Assembly (NCBI GenBank): GCA_022577435.1
Contig: JAKOON010000018.1
Coordinates: 6,072,156 to 6,136,155 of the forward strand
Length of the DNA: 64,000 nucleotides
Source of the DNA: Embiotoca jacksoni
Lineage: Eukaryota > Chordata > Actinopteri > Embiotocidae
Reading direction: 5' to 3'
A program made the position numbers and the translations under genes. Position 1 is the stretch's first letter. Every line of letters starts with the position of its first letter. This document shows positions 33,571-44,700 of this stretch, piece after piece. A model generated the notes under the pieces. That model searched no databases, was not told the DNA's origin, and saw only the letters and a list, made by a program, of their open reading frames with translations.

Positions 33571-34389
33571 TGTGCGAGTGAATGGAGGGAAATTGGAACA
33601 GAACAGCATGCAGGAAAATCAGATCCCAACATCTCCAAGGTACAAACATAATAGGAAGTCAAAAAGAATGCCTTCGCGCCTCAGCTGTTGTGAATTATCC
33701 TTTTGTCAGTGCGGGCCCGGCCATATCTGCCATTGTTCCGCTTTTTAGAGAAGGAATTGGATTTTTTTTTTTCTTCCAGTGGTTTGTCTCCCCTCGTCGG
33801 TGGCTGACTTCCTTTGCTCACCGATGGGCAGACTTAATTAGGACATTTCTGAGTGATTTATTCACAAAAGGACACTGGCTGTACCTCTGACCAATTCTTT
33901 TTGAATAGAGGAGGACAATGGCGTCCAGAAATCGCTAATGGCATGTCGGGGAAAAATAAGCAATCAAGCAGCTGGGCAGCGATTTATCAAAATGAATTCA
34001 GCCTTTAGATAAACTGCAACCTGTTGGTTTGGGTCTTATTGGTTTTCCAATAGGCTTTGATCAACCGAATGAAAACTAGAAATGATGGAAGTGGCAACGG
34101 GGGACAAAGAAACGGTTGCTGTGAATCAGATGGGTCTTTTTCCTCTGTAAGGTTTCCATCATAAACATTGTGAAGTGACCGATACTGTGCAGGTGTGACT
34201 GCATGCATGCACACCCATGTATTCATTCTCTAAAATGACATAATGCCCTTTACCTCATCATGTTGCAAATATCCCATCATGCTAACTAAAGTAATGTAAG
34301 TTTTTATGGCTTTTTTTTTTTTCCCCCGCCATCACACCTACAAACACGGCTGTCTCCACAAAGGGAAAAGGTCAGCGTTTTAATGGCTT
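33571..34389. other. non-coding, no feature recognised
   Basis: Contains a T-run near 33762-33770 followed by CTTCCAG (acceptor-like) at 33773-33779 and another T-run at 34311-34322. No coding segment follows either. Confidence 0.4.
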
Positions 34390-34640
34390 TGCTCCCTGCG
34401 GTAATCGCCTTTTTGGTTAGCCGTGCAACCTAATGAAAAGATGTCGGCCCACGTGTGGGGTTAACCTACACTGCTCCATTTCAATAAGTGACGTGCCATT
34501 AGCCTCGCCCTCCACTGTGAGCTCTGTGAAATCGGGTAATCCACTGACTCATTTTGCTGCCCATCAGTGAGCACTGGGGGAGGAGATTTCCCTGTTAAAC
34601 TCTCGTGTCATCACCATTGTCTCAACATGACTCTCTCCCA
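34390..34640. promoter_or_regulatory. candidate conserved non-coding element
   Basis: Unique-looking sequence with AACCTAATGAAAAG, CCCACGTGTGGGG (E-box CACGTG near 34451), CAATAAGTGACGTG (CRE-like) and GTGCCATTAGCC. Enhancer-like look only. Confidence 0.27.
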
Positions 34641-34876
34641 CCATATGGCTGAGGAGCTTGGAGAATATTTGGGAGGATCAGGTTTTTCTGTTGACGTGAA
34701 GTCTGTCTATTATGTTTTGCCTTCTTCTGTACGTAAACTCAGCTCGTTGTAAATCAGTGTACAACTGTTAACTGGTTCTTCAGCTGAGGGTAAAAACAAA
34801 AGGAAGGTTGGATGTTCAGCTTGGATTAACATTCAGTCACCAAATCCTGAAATATAAACTGATTAATCCATCATTT

Positions 34877-35045
34877 AAAAAGAATAGTTTGACATTTGGA
34901 GGAATACACATATTTGTTTTCTTTGCAAGGGATGGATGAGAAGAATAATTCCACTCATGTCCTCACTATCCTCATGACACTAAACTTAAAGCTACCCCCA
35001 GCAGCTTGTTAGCATAGCTTAGCATTAACACTCAAAGCAGAGCAA
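34877..35045 (+). mobile_element. teleost 'agcttagcttagcat' dispersed repeat
   Basis: AAAGAATAGTTTGACATTTG then GGAGGAATACAC, GATGAGAAGA, ATTCCACTCATGTC, AAAGCTACCCCCAGCAGC and TTGTTAGCATAGCTTAGCAT. This block order is that of one of the most frequent teleost interspersed repeats. Diverged and truncated at the 3' side. Confidence 0.75.
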
Positions 35046-35204
35046 AGAACTTCACAACGTAAAGTTAAGTTGACTTTGGATTTCTTCGTCAGACCAAATT
35101 GCAGTTAAATACTTTGTCTCCCTTTGTCCACATGTGCTACCATGGCTCATCTTTACGTCTCCTCCCATTGTCTTTCTTATTCTATTGTTTAATAGGCTTC
35201 CTGT

Positions 35205-35435
35205 AATTGGACCAAAAGTCCAAAACCGCACAAAAACTGTTTCCACAATGCAAACGAACCGAAATATGGTTAAGTTTGATCCAGATCAAAACCCCCTCTT
35301 TTGGTCTGACTAAGTTTTGGTCCTTTGGTCCGAGGCACCGTTCCGACCTGTTATTTAGGTTCAGACCCAACTGGAAAGCCGTTGGGACCAAAAAAGGTCC
35401 GTTTGAAAGCACCTTAAATGTCCTTTTGAAGAACA
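35205..35435 (+). mobile_element. possible MITE-like dispersed repeat
   Basis: ACCAAAAGTCCAAAACCGCA, TGCAAACGAACCGAA, TTTTGGTCCTTTGGTCCGAG and GTTTGAAAGCACCTTA match the style of a teleost element with paired GGACCAAA/TTTGGTCC words and a terminal GTGTGAAAGCACCC. The internal palindromic words suggest a non-autonomous DNA transposon. Confidence 0.5.
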
Positions 35436-36319
35436 ACAGTTGCTTTTGGAAGTTGGCACTTTACTCGGTCAGCTTCATGACCAAAAGGATTGACACCAAA
35501 ATCTATAGATCGAACAGCATCGAGTAGATCTGTCTTCTTCCCGATAGCTTCAAATTATGACGCGTGTGGGAAATACTGGCGGTATAGTTTAGGCTACAAA
35601 ACACTAAAGGAAGCGTAAACCTTGAAGTCGTGACTTGCAAGACTGACACGTAAACCTGAGATTCTCATTTTGTTGTGGTTTTGTGTCGTGGATCTTTTCA
35701 CATATTGAATATGGCGACTGAACTCCCCCATCTCTGTTCAGTCTTTTAACTGCAAAGAACTGGTATTTCATGCTGCCAGTAAATGCAGCCAATTGCCGTT
35801 TGGATTTCTTCATTCCGTCACTGAAAAGTCTCGGTGTTGCCAGACAAACAAGGCAAAATTATCTCCCCAAATTTGCATTCAAGTCTGAAGACGTGGGGAA
35901 AAAAAGCCTAACTAATAGGAATAAATAGAGTAAAACGAGTCCTCTGAATGTAGTAAAGTGCTCCGCTGCTCCCCTCCTGCTGCAGCTCAAACCCTCTTGA
36001 TTGGTTTAAGAATGCACGCTTGTACCGATAATCAGCGTAAATCCATGTGGAGAAATCTCACAAAGTCCACAAGTGTGCCCTTCAGGGAGGAGAGGGGAGT
36101 GACGGAGGGTTCCGGAGTCAATGTTGTTTCCACACTAGCCGGCGCGTGTCACGTCCTAATCCTTCCCCCTGGAACCCAGGCAGCGTTAAACTAGCTGAAA
36201 TGAGTGCCATGCAGAGAGTAAATGGAGGGAGACGACCGTCCACAATGGCTCTGGGAAGGAGCTGCTCGTGTAAACGGGAGGATTAGAGGGAAAGAAATCC
36301 TCCTCTCCTTGTGTAGGCG
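35436..36319. other. non-coding, no feature recognised
   Basis: AT-rich to 35950, then GC rises toward the CpG-rich patch. Confidence 0.45.
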
Positions 36320-36650
36320 TGCCCGCAGAGACAAAGCCCGGTGTTTACACTCTTCTCTGCACATATGGCCCTCCGACGCCGGGTCCACTGTGGGATCAGC
36401 TGAGCGTGTAGCGTGCGGCGAGGACGAGGAGGTGAACTCTTCACTCCGTCTCATTTTGGGTGGACTACACTGTCCCCGAGCTGTTTGTGGCCGCGCCAGC
36501 AGGACGAATCGGACACTCTGTACGCCGGGCGGGTCGGCTCGCTGCCGAGGCCCGGACCCAAACACCGCTCCGCGGTTTGGAATTACACTTTTGTGCCGGC
36601 ATTCCTGGTACCCGGAGGATCGGTCGACATTTATTCATTTTTTGCTCAAA
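36320..36650. promoter_or_regulatory. CpG-rich patch, weak CpG-island candidate
   Basis: Many CpG (for example CCGACGCCGGG, GTGCGGCGAGGACGAGG, GCCGGGCGGGTCGG, CGCTCCGCGG) in an otherwise CpG-poor region. A 174-codon + strand frame crosses it without any recognised domain. It might mark a promoter or enhancer, or be GC-rich repeat debris. Confidence 0.35.
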
Positions 36651-37599
36651 GTTTTTAATACTAATTTTAGCACGCTGACGTCAGCGCTGCTGTGTCAGGC
36701 CTGGAGCGTGGCGTGTTATCTGTCCTTTCAGTTGGGCGTTTCGTAAACGCAAACCGCGTGACTGCTTTTTACGACTCGTCGCTCGTTGGCCCGTAAAAAT
36801 GCAACACCGATGGCCGTTATCAAAGAGAAACTCGATTCACTGGAAGGTCGTGCAGCCGCAGAAACGCAGCTCACGCAGATTCAATGCGAACTTATCCCCC
36901 CCCCCCTCCTCTCCCCCTCCCTTATTTCTGTTTATGAAATCCTCCGCTGATTAATAAATCACTTGTGGTTCTTGCTAACCAGCGCGCATCAAGCAGGCTG
37001 TGACTAATCACTCACTCAGCATCCATCACTGTCACATTAACACTTTAAAGTGAGCTCATTAGACGTTGGCCCTCGAGGTCTCGCAGCCATCGGCGCACGC
37101 GGGCAGCGGCGGCGGCGGCCATTTGCATTCGGCACCTGATCCCCCCGACAGTCGGGAAACGGGCTTTCCGGGGAGCGTGGACGGGCATGACTGGAGGAAA
37201 ACAGAGCAGCCCCATCACCTTGACCTCACTACCCACCGTCCCACCGTCCCACCGTCCCTCCCTCCCGCTCGCTCTCCTGCCAACACTTAACACTGCTTTT
37301 CCGTTTTGCCCTGTTGCACTTAGCTTCTTTTTTTTTTTTTTTAATTTTTGTTTAACCTCCTCGGCTGCCCCCATTCGTCCGGCTCCCGTCCCTCCTTTTC
37401 GTGTCACTTCTCTTGTCTTTTGTCAGGTGGATTTTCCCACTTAAATATCCTGCAGATGCATCTTCCCAGTTCTCTTCTGTTACTCTCTAACCCAACCAAC
37501 GTAAACCACGTGTACGTGCATGCTGTGAGTGGTTGTGTCGTTTTATTTATTTATTTTTTTTCAAATATAAAGGGCGTGAAAAAATGAGGTTTGCCCCTT
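36651..37599. other. non-coding with small simple repeats
   Basis: C-rich tract at 36896-36922, (CGG)n at 37104-37119 and a T-run at 37328-37342. A long pyrimidine tract ends in TTTTGTCAG near 37416-37424, which is acceptor-like, but no coding segment follows. Confidence 0.4.
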
Positions 37600-37745
37600 T
37601 TATCAGGCACCTGATGATCTATTTAGAAATCCATGCAGCTAACGAGCACTTCATTTTCAGGTCCTGCAGCGTCTGATGTCACATTAATAACAGAGCATTT
37701 CATTATGCTAATATTTGGCAGGAATAGGTGTGGGCTGAGAGCCGT
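37600..37745. promoter_or_regulatory. candidate conserved non-coding element with POU-like site
   Basis: ACATTAATAACAG (37681), CATTTCATTATGCTAATATT with octamer-like ATGCTAAT at 37705-37712, and TTTGGCAGGA (NFI half-site-like). Enhancer-like look only. Confidence 0.3.
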
Positions 37746-37771
37746 GGGTGGGATTGCGCCTTGTGTTTTCT

Positions 37772-37774
<3 letters not shown>

Positions 37775-37857
<83 letters not shown>
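37775..37857. repeat. (GT)n microsatellite
   Basis: About 41 pure units. Confidence 0.97.
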
Positions 37858-37858
<1 letters not shown>

Positions 37859-38291
37859 AAGACAACAGGCTGTGTTTGGTTGATGGAGCCATTCGATTTC
37901 GTAGAAATGCCCCCCAGAAATAGCGTCTGGTAATGTCGGTGCTCTTGCAGGGTGTCTGCGGTGGGGACGCCGGGCGCCCTCTTTTCCTAACCTCCTCTTC
38001 ACTTTCCATTTCCCGCCCGACAAACAGTCGTAAAGCCTCACTCTCAAATTGAAAAATGACACGCGCGCGGCAAACTTGTTTTTCCAATCAAAATCAGCCC
38101 TTTGTATTTTGAACGTGGTATCTAATCAGCGATGCTCCTCAAAAGCCGTCAAAGATTGTCTCCTGGACGTTCGCGTAGTTACAAAGTATCGTGGAGCGAA
38201 ACGCCGCGACACATGTTCATTAATAACTAGTCTTTGGTGTAAATACGGAGGCTAATCAGACAAACGTTGCCTTATGAGGTAATCAGAAGAG

Positions 38292-38293
<2 letters not shown>
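37858..38293. other. non-coding, no feature recognised
   Basis: Unique-looking sequence between two dinucleotide arrays. Confidence 0.45.

Positions 38294-38369
<76 letters not shown>
38294..38369. repeat. compound (GT)n(GA)n microsatellite
   Basis: About 22 GT units (38294-38338) run directly into about 15 GA units (38339-38369). Confidence 0.97.
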
Positions 38370-38371
<2 letters not shown>

Positions 38372-38479
38372 GGGCTCCCAGGTAATTATAGCAGACAGCT
38401 GCCATGGCATCCTGGATCAGTCCCATGTCAACAAGCCACGGACACACTTTGACGCGCACGCACACACACACAAAACAGG

Positions 38480-38700
38480 TCCCGCATCAACACGGCATCA
38501 TTATTAGCGGGCTGATGATTTGTGTCATTTTTTTTTGTTTTTTTGCGAGTCTCAGATAAGCCCGGCCAAATTGTGTCTGCGATGCATCCAGAGTGGCTTG
38601 TACGGAGATGAGATGCACCTGCCACGGAGCAGAGCAGAAGGAGCTGTCTCGAGATAGCGCGGAGACAATGATTTCCAAGCTCGCTGCCTAGATGTGTCCG
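38480..38700. promoter_or_regulatory. candidate conserved non-coding element
   Basis: ATCATTATTAGCGGGC, GCTGATGATTTGTGTCAT, AGATAAGCCCGG (GATA-like), GCGATGCATCC and GAGATGCACCTGCC sit around a T-rich spacer (38529-38543). Motif texture only. Confidence 0.25.
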
Positions 38701-39073
38701 ATGTGTCCGATGCCGTCGCTGCGTTGCCAAACAACCCTCCGCCGCTCTTCTGCACAATAGAGCACATTGGGGATGCCGGTCAGTCTCACCCGAGGCGCTT
38801 CACCTTCTTTATCCCCTCTTCTTCCAACACTTGATCTTTCCCTTGATGCACCCTGATCTGTCAAACCCTCCCCTGCCTCTCCTCCCTCCCTCCCTCCTTC
38901 CACTCTGCTGCCTCCCTCTAGTCCGTGCCGTGTTCGCCAGGCATGGTGTGGTATCATGCCTGTATGCATCATGGACCTGCTAACAAATTACATAGAGTAG
39001 CCACTCTGCTTCCCCTCTCACTCAGCTGTCAAGTGGAGCCACTGAAGCATCCTCCCTCCTCTCCTCTCCACTC
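38701..39073. other. pyrimidine-rich non-coding DNA
   Basis: 38800-38930 is strongly C/T-biased on the + strand with (TCCC)n words. No exon credited. Confidence 0.45.
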
Positions 39074-39131
39074 CCATCCATCCATCCATCCATCCATCCA
39101 TCCATCCATCCATCCATCCATCCATCCATCC
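39074..39131. repeat. (ATCC)n microsatellite
   Basis: About fourteen tetranucleotide units, the only long tetranucleotide array in the window. Confidence 0.96.
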
Positions 39132-39184
39132 CCTCCATCCCTCCACTCGTCTTGCCATCCATCATTCCTCTTCCTGCCACCAAC

Positions 39185-39220
39185 CCCCCCCCCCCCCACA
39201 CACACACACACACACACACA
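39185..39220. repeat. poly-C followed by (CA)n
   Basis: A run of 13 C joined to about twelve CA units. Confidence 0.95.
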
Positions 39221-41440
39221 TGTGCTATACCTGTACACCCATCAATGCCTGCAGAAGTGATCTTCCTCCCCCTTCGTCATTCCTCTTCATGTATCCGTCC
39301 AGCTATCCATCCCTTTCCAATTACTTGATCTTTCCTTCTCCTCAGCTCTCCACCTTCCCTCTCTGCCATGTACAGCTGTTGTCCAGCTTACTTTGAAAAA
39401 TACATTTAGTTGTCTGACCAGGCAACTCCAGGTTGGAAAGAATCCCATTCAGTTTATCATTGTCAGTCAACAATTGCTACAACTGCTCACTCCCAACGGG
39501 TATTAGATGCTTGGTGTGATAATCTGGAAAAACATAAACCAAAGAAAGAATAGGAACGGCTTCATACAGTGAACAGAAGTTGAACTATTCTGCCTCAATA
39601 ACAACCTCTTTCCCAGCCTGTTGGCTGCAGGAGGTGAGTAAGCACCTCAGTCACCAAACAAGCACTCGCTCGTACTGTATATAATAACTCTTAAACGATG
39701 CTTTCATTTTCAACACACGATTAGTGTTCAGGTTAAATGCAAATTATGAAAAAGGGATTTGTTGTCATTTTTGCTTTGAACAGTACAGCACATGGGAACT
39801 GTACAACCAAATGGTTTGAATTGTGTTTTGATTAAGCAGCGGAAGAGTTTTCATTCCCAGGGCGTCGATAACTGACGTATTTCTTTAATGCCAGATGCAC
39901 AAAAGGTTCCGCGACGTCCCGGTCGATTACGGAGGTCATGTGATGGAGTCGAGAGAGTGACATATTCGTCGTAGAGAGGTCAGGGGTGAAAAGAGGGAAC
40001 AAACACAGGCGTAACATCGGCCATGTAACTGACAGCATGAACAGAACTTTACTTGTGTAAAATGACTTACTTTAACCCAGGCCATGATCTCAACCTAACC
40101 AAATGTTTTATGTAGCGTTGAGCAGATATAATTCAGGTGCAGTGTTATACTCTTAAAGTATTGAAAGGGTTTGACAACGCGTATGCTGATAATTGTTTGA
40201 ATGCAGGGGATAACGGTATTTTCAGACAGTTTCTTTGAAGGCAAAGTGAGAGAACTTTTTTTTTTTTTTTTTTTTTAAACGAAGGCTACAAACAGAAGTC
40301 CAAACCCTTCAGTCCCACCTCCGCAAAGCTGACCAGTGAATGTTGAATTGTTTTATTTCTTAAAAATCACAGAAATCGTTGGACGTTTCACTGTTTCTGA
40401 GGCTTGGAAGATGTTCTGATAATGATCATCCAACCAGCACATCTGATGAAGTATATCGCAGCCTTGAAGGGGGCAGTATGCTTTAAACAAAGGGCTCGTA
40501 ATCAACAGCGTCTAAAAACCCTCCACATCACCACTTTGTGGACGTTCCAGCAATCCACCAATCAAGGCCACTTTACACACTAACGTGTGTGGTGTGTAGG
40601 TGACAAGCTGTGCAGGAAATTAAATTCTCTTGCAAGTGTTCTTCACACAACTACTTCTGTTACTTTTGATGTATGAAAGACATAATTAATTCCATTGAGG
40701 AGAGGCTGTCCGATCGAGTGTGTGGTTACCGCCATGAATGTGGGAACGGCCCAGCAATGACAGTCTCGTCTTTGCGCGTTGCCGCTAAAACATAGGTATA
40801 AACATTTCTGCCTTCAGATGTTTATGAAGGAAGCGGCGTACAAAGTAGTTTCATATCCCTGCTTTTTTTTTTTTAGGCTGCTTAATTATATGCGACTACT
40901 TCTACAGGTTGCGTAGTTACACTTGGGAAGTGGAGAGGTTTGATTGTTGACTTGGACGGACGACTACAGATGTGGATGGAAGAGTCGGATTGGTATTTGT
41001 TACTGCTTGTGTAACGCATTTACATTTCGTTTTTTTTTCTTGATATCAGGTGGGTGTCCTAATTGCCCGAAACACATCGAGTAGAAAAGTGCAAATGGGG
41101 CCTTGGACAAAAAAACTAAGACTTGTTCACTTACCACTTTGACTTTGCAGCTGATTTTTACATAATTATAGGCCAAAACAGAATACTCAGCATCTCCTCT
41201 GGAGCTCATTTGATTACCTGTGTGGGGATTTGTTCTCCAATGGAGCGGACATGTGGGCAGTGAGCCTGAGTGGTGGATGTCTAACCTGACACTCAGACAT
41301 CAGCGCTAAACACATCGAGCTCAGCCGGTCTGTCTTCATGGCTGCAGAGGAGCAAGACACAGCTGTGATTAATAGGATGACGGTGGAGCCCTGACCTCTG
41401 AAGGTCGCCGGGTTGTTTCCTGTTTGACTAGCCACACGAG
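39221..41440. other. AT-rich non-coding DNA, nothing recognised
   Basis: Over 2 kb without a feature apart from homopolymers (T at 40258-40276, T near 40864-40874). The longest open frames are about 70 codons. This is the emptiest part of the window. Confidence 0.5.
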
Positions 41441-41497
41441 CACACACGCGCACACACACACACACACACACCCACACACACACACACACACACACAC
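41441..41497. repeat. (CA)n microsatellite, interrupted
   Basis: About 26 units with GCG and CCC interruptions. Confidence 0.93.
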
Positions 41498-42206
41498 TTA
41501 CTCATAACCACATACATGAGCGCACACACAAGCGGTCGAATGCACCACTGCTTCTGCACCATTTCCGCCGAGAGAATATTCTGTGTATTTACTGGCTGCT
41601 GAAGAGCTTTGAATACCTGGAAGTCTCCGGTTTACGGGTGTGATAAGACGCCGCGGCTTTCATTAGCGTGTCACAGTGTCATAATACTACCCCTGCCAAA
41701 TGACATGTGACCACGGCGAGCTCGTAAATAACCCCCACGGTGTACTTGAAGCTTTGGTTCCTACTGTATTTCACAGACAGCTGGATCTCTTCTGTTGAGG
41801 GGAGATGAGTAAGAGAAAAACAAAGGCCAGCCTCTTTTCCCATAATTCATAGCTGTGGAGCTTACAGGTCTGAGTGATCATACCTAATGCCCCCTTCAAC
41901 CTTCCCTGACCTTGTTGACAGTCAAATGGAAGCCATCCTCCCCCCCCCTCCACCTTTTGATATCGAAGGTGATCCTCTCCCTTACCACCTACTTAATGGA
42001 GCTGCCCCATTGATATGCATTGCTTTCCACCGGAGAGCGTGTCTTCCTCTCTAGGTGCTGGTGGATGGAGCGGTGCGGGTCGTGACCCCCAAAGCCAGCA
42101 GCAGAATGGGAAAGAAGTTGTCAGTTTCTCTCTCAGAAAGATTTTCCTACTATGTGCTGAACGCTTAGAAAAGCGAACTTACTTTCGGTAAAGTGTTTTT
42201 GAGTAT
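41498..42206. other. non-coding; one acceptor-like site
   Basis: GTGTCTTCCTCTCTAG ends at 42053 and is followed by about 38 open codons starting GTG CTG GTG GAT GGA. I do not recognise the peptide and see no donor, so no exon is called. Confidence 0.35.
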
Positions 42207-42485
42207 CTGTTGGAGCCGGTAGTGATCTTATTTGGATGAGCTGGGAGGAGCGAGCGGTGGATCTGACTCGAACTGATTGGAAACTCGGCGATACCACATC
42301 CCTCCTCCTGATAGCTGTAAACCTGGCTGCACCACAGAGCGAACCTCTTGCGGCACCCGGTGGTATCGCAGCTGAAGCCACCTCTGCATCCATCTCCTTT
42401 TGTCCTTTAGCTCCTCCTTTAGACCCAGAAGCTACGTCCACTTTTACATCCAGTCTACGGTGGGATCCTGTGAGGCTGCTGATGC
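42207..42485 (+). mobile_element. dispersed repeat D, copy 2
   Basis: Shares TTATTTGGATGAGCTGGGAG-type sequence, the identical 16-mer GGTGGATCTGACTCGA (42256-42271), GATTGGAAACTCGGCGATAC, GGTGGTATCGCAGCT and GAAGCTACGTC with the copy at 6842-7160. More diverged and less CpG-rich. The 157-codon frame across it is not credited. Confidence 0.7.
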
Positions 42486-43852
42486 CTATTGGCCCCTCTT
42501 TCTCAATTCACCACGAGGTCAAACATTTTTTTCACAGAAACCAGGAAAAAACAACAACAACGAGGTGTTACAGACACTACAGTAGACGCACTCCTCACTT
42601 TTTGGGATGCGGAGGCAGCGGGCGGAGTCACTGCTGGAAGCACAGCGAGAGCATTGAAGGTGTTTTACCGCTGCTTCACATCACGACTCTACTGCTGAAA
42701 ATCGAGTGAATGTGTCAGGATGCTCTGCTTTTGTGAATGTGGTGTAGTGTGATCCATTGTTTGTATTTGTCACAATGGTTAAATGCAACAGCATTTAATA
42801 AGTAGTAAGTCCTGCATAAAGTTTTGAAAAATGTACTTGCTCAAATTTATGACGTTGGCTTCCTCCTCTCTGAAAGTGTGTTCACGTTTGTGCTCTCGAG
42901 CTTCAAAGTATTCACACCCTAGATAGATAAACTTGCATAAAAATGTTGGTGAATTGTGGAAAGAGACTTTGAATACTGACAAATCTTTTTCCACAAAAAA
43001 TTATAGATCTTTTTTTTAAAGCTTCAAAAAAGTAGATTTTAGACTTTCTTAAAAAAAATATACTCACAATGTATTAACTGCTAAAGGAAATTATGATGAG
43101 ATATTCAAGTGTAGACTTAAGTTTAGCAATTTACCATATTTGCCATTTATGGTGCTCAGCTCAACTTTTTTGTCTGAAGTGTTCTCAGAAGCTTAAACAC
43201 ACCAACGCATTCATTAGCAGAGCAGCGTTAGCGTGAGTTTTCTCACGTGAGCAGCAGATAGCAAGAAACCTAAATTAAATAAGTCTCAAATGACTAAATA
43301 TTAATGATAACAAAATTCGGGCCATTTATAATTAATGAAACTAACAATATAAATCGTTTTTCTCTAACGGATGATAACGAGCTGTGTCAATAAAATTAGC
43401 AAGCTGTCTAGCGTGTTATCTAACGATAAGTTTTCTGCTTTTAATAAAGTCCAAAAAAGATTTTTTTTTTTAAATAGCTCAACTTTGTTGCCATTTGTTG
43501 TTTAGTAAGGAAAACTTGTATTTTTTTGAACATTATCGATTGTAATTTCAAACTACATGACCGTGACTTGTCAAAAACCACTTTGACGTGGATGACTCAT
43601 TTGGCAGCGTTGTCATTTTTTCCCCTTGCCTCCTCCAGCGCACCGTTTGAAATGCAGTTTAAAGAGAAGCAGAAACAGAAGTAAACTTAACGGCCAAATT
43701 AAGAACCGCAGCGATTAAAACATTACGCGCGGCAACGCCAACAGAAGCCGAGAGGTGTGAAATAAGATGTATCGGTGAAGGTTATACGACTCGGTCAACA
43801 CGCTCCTACTGAGTGAACCGAATACGTTTGACACCGACGGGCCCCCCACCGG
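42486..43852. other. AT-rich non-coding DNA
   Basis: Nothing recognised apart from short homopolymers near 43007 and 43460. Confidence 0.5.
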
Positions 43853-43866
43853 GGGGGGGGGGGGGT
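43853..43866. repeat. poly-G run
   Basis: A run of 14 G flanked by CCCCCCACC on the left, giving a short C/G hairpin potential. Confidence 0.85.
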
Positions 43867-44424
43867 CGCTCGAACTGCCCCGTCCTCCCTGTCGTCCCAA
43901 GACGGCCGAGCCCGTTCCGTACCGAGCTGCAGCTGCAGGTAGTAATTACTGATTAGGCTGCGTAGAAGTGGGGACAAATGCTCCGTATAATCAGAGAGCC
44001 CGTCGACAGTGGGAGCCCTTCACAATGGCTTGTAATTAACAAGATAATTGGCGAGAGATGGCAAAGATTTCTCGACTTCTTCCTTATTTGCGTGTCATTT
44101 TGCACCGAGTTCTTTACGGCCCCCCCCGTGCGCGAAGGTTGAGGCGATAATGATGCCGTGTCCAAACTGTGCGACTTGCTTGTGTTGTGGATTCAAACCG
44201 AGGAGAGCGGCGCGGCGGCGCTGCACCTGCACCCTCCTGAGATCCGATGTTTGTTTTGTGGAGTCTTTTTCCGCACAAGTGCAATTTACACCGCCGCTCA
44301 TCACATTTATATGCGACGCGTGATCGTGCAACAAGCCTTTTTTTTTTTTTAGCGTTACGTTATCCTGTCAGAAAGCCCTGGAAGACTGCTGCTACATCCG
44401 AGTTCCTCCTTTGAGCCCCGGAGG
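43867..44424. other. GC-moderate non-coding DNA
   Basis: CpG-moderate sequence with chance frames. T-run at 44339-44350. Confidence 0.45.
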
Positions 44425-44700
44425 ACGTCTCTCCACATATATTCATTAGTGTTATTCTTACAATAACTCCAGTAATGAGTGCTCAGGCAGCTTCCTTTCG
44501 AATACCGTTCGGTACATCACACAGTCAGATAGGAAGATGTTTATCACTCCTTTTCCAATTATATTTCTCCAGATTAAGGTGTCGCCGTGGCACTTGTTTC
44601 CTTGACAACGCCGTCGTTATTTCACCCTTCTTCCAAGCACCCTTAATCTGAGCGGATATGAAAACTCTTCATGTGCATTTTTCTTTTCCCAGTTAGCCAC
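44425..44700. promoter_or_regulatory. candidate conserved non-coding element, strongest of the set
   Basis: Long unique-looking stretch with ATATTCATTAGTGTTATTC, CCAGTAATGAG, GAATACCGTTCGGTAC (CCGTTCGG inner symmetry) and an inverted pair GATTAAGG (44572-44579) and CCTTAATC (44641-44648) 62 bases apart. No coding frame is supported. Inferred enhancer, unaligned. Confidence 0.35.

Noticed and set aside
39022..39260. Open frames with Ser-Ile-His-Pro or Trp-Met-Asp-Gly repeats
   Set aside because: These are translations of the (ATCC)n microsatellite on the two strands.
42038..42170. Acceptor-like TTCCTCTCTAG followed by about 38 open codons (VLVDGAVRVV...)
   Set aside because: Short pyrimidine tract, no donor, unfamiliar peptide, and a dispersed repeat starts soon after.
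42236..42709. 157-codon + strand open frame
   Set aside because: Overlaps repeat D copy 2, and its frame does not match that of copy 1.
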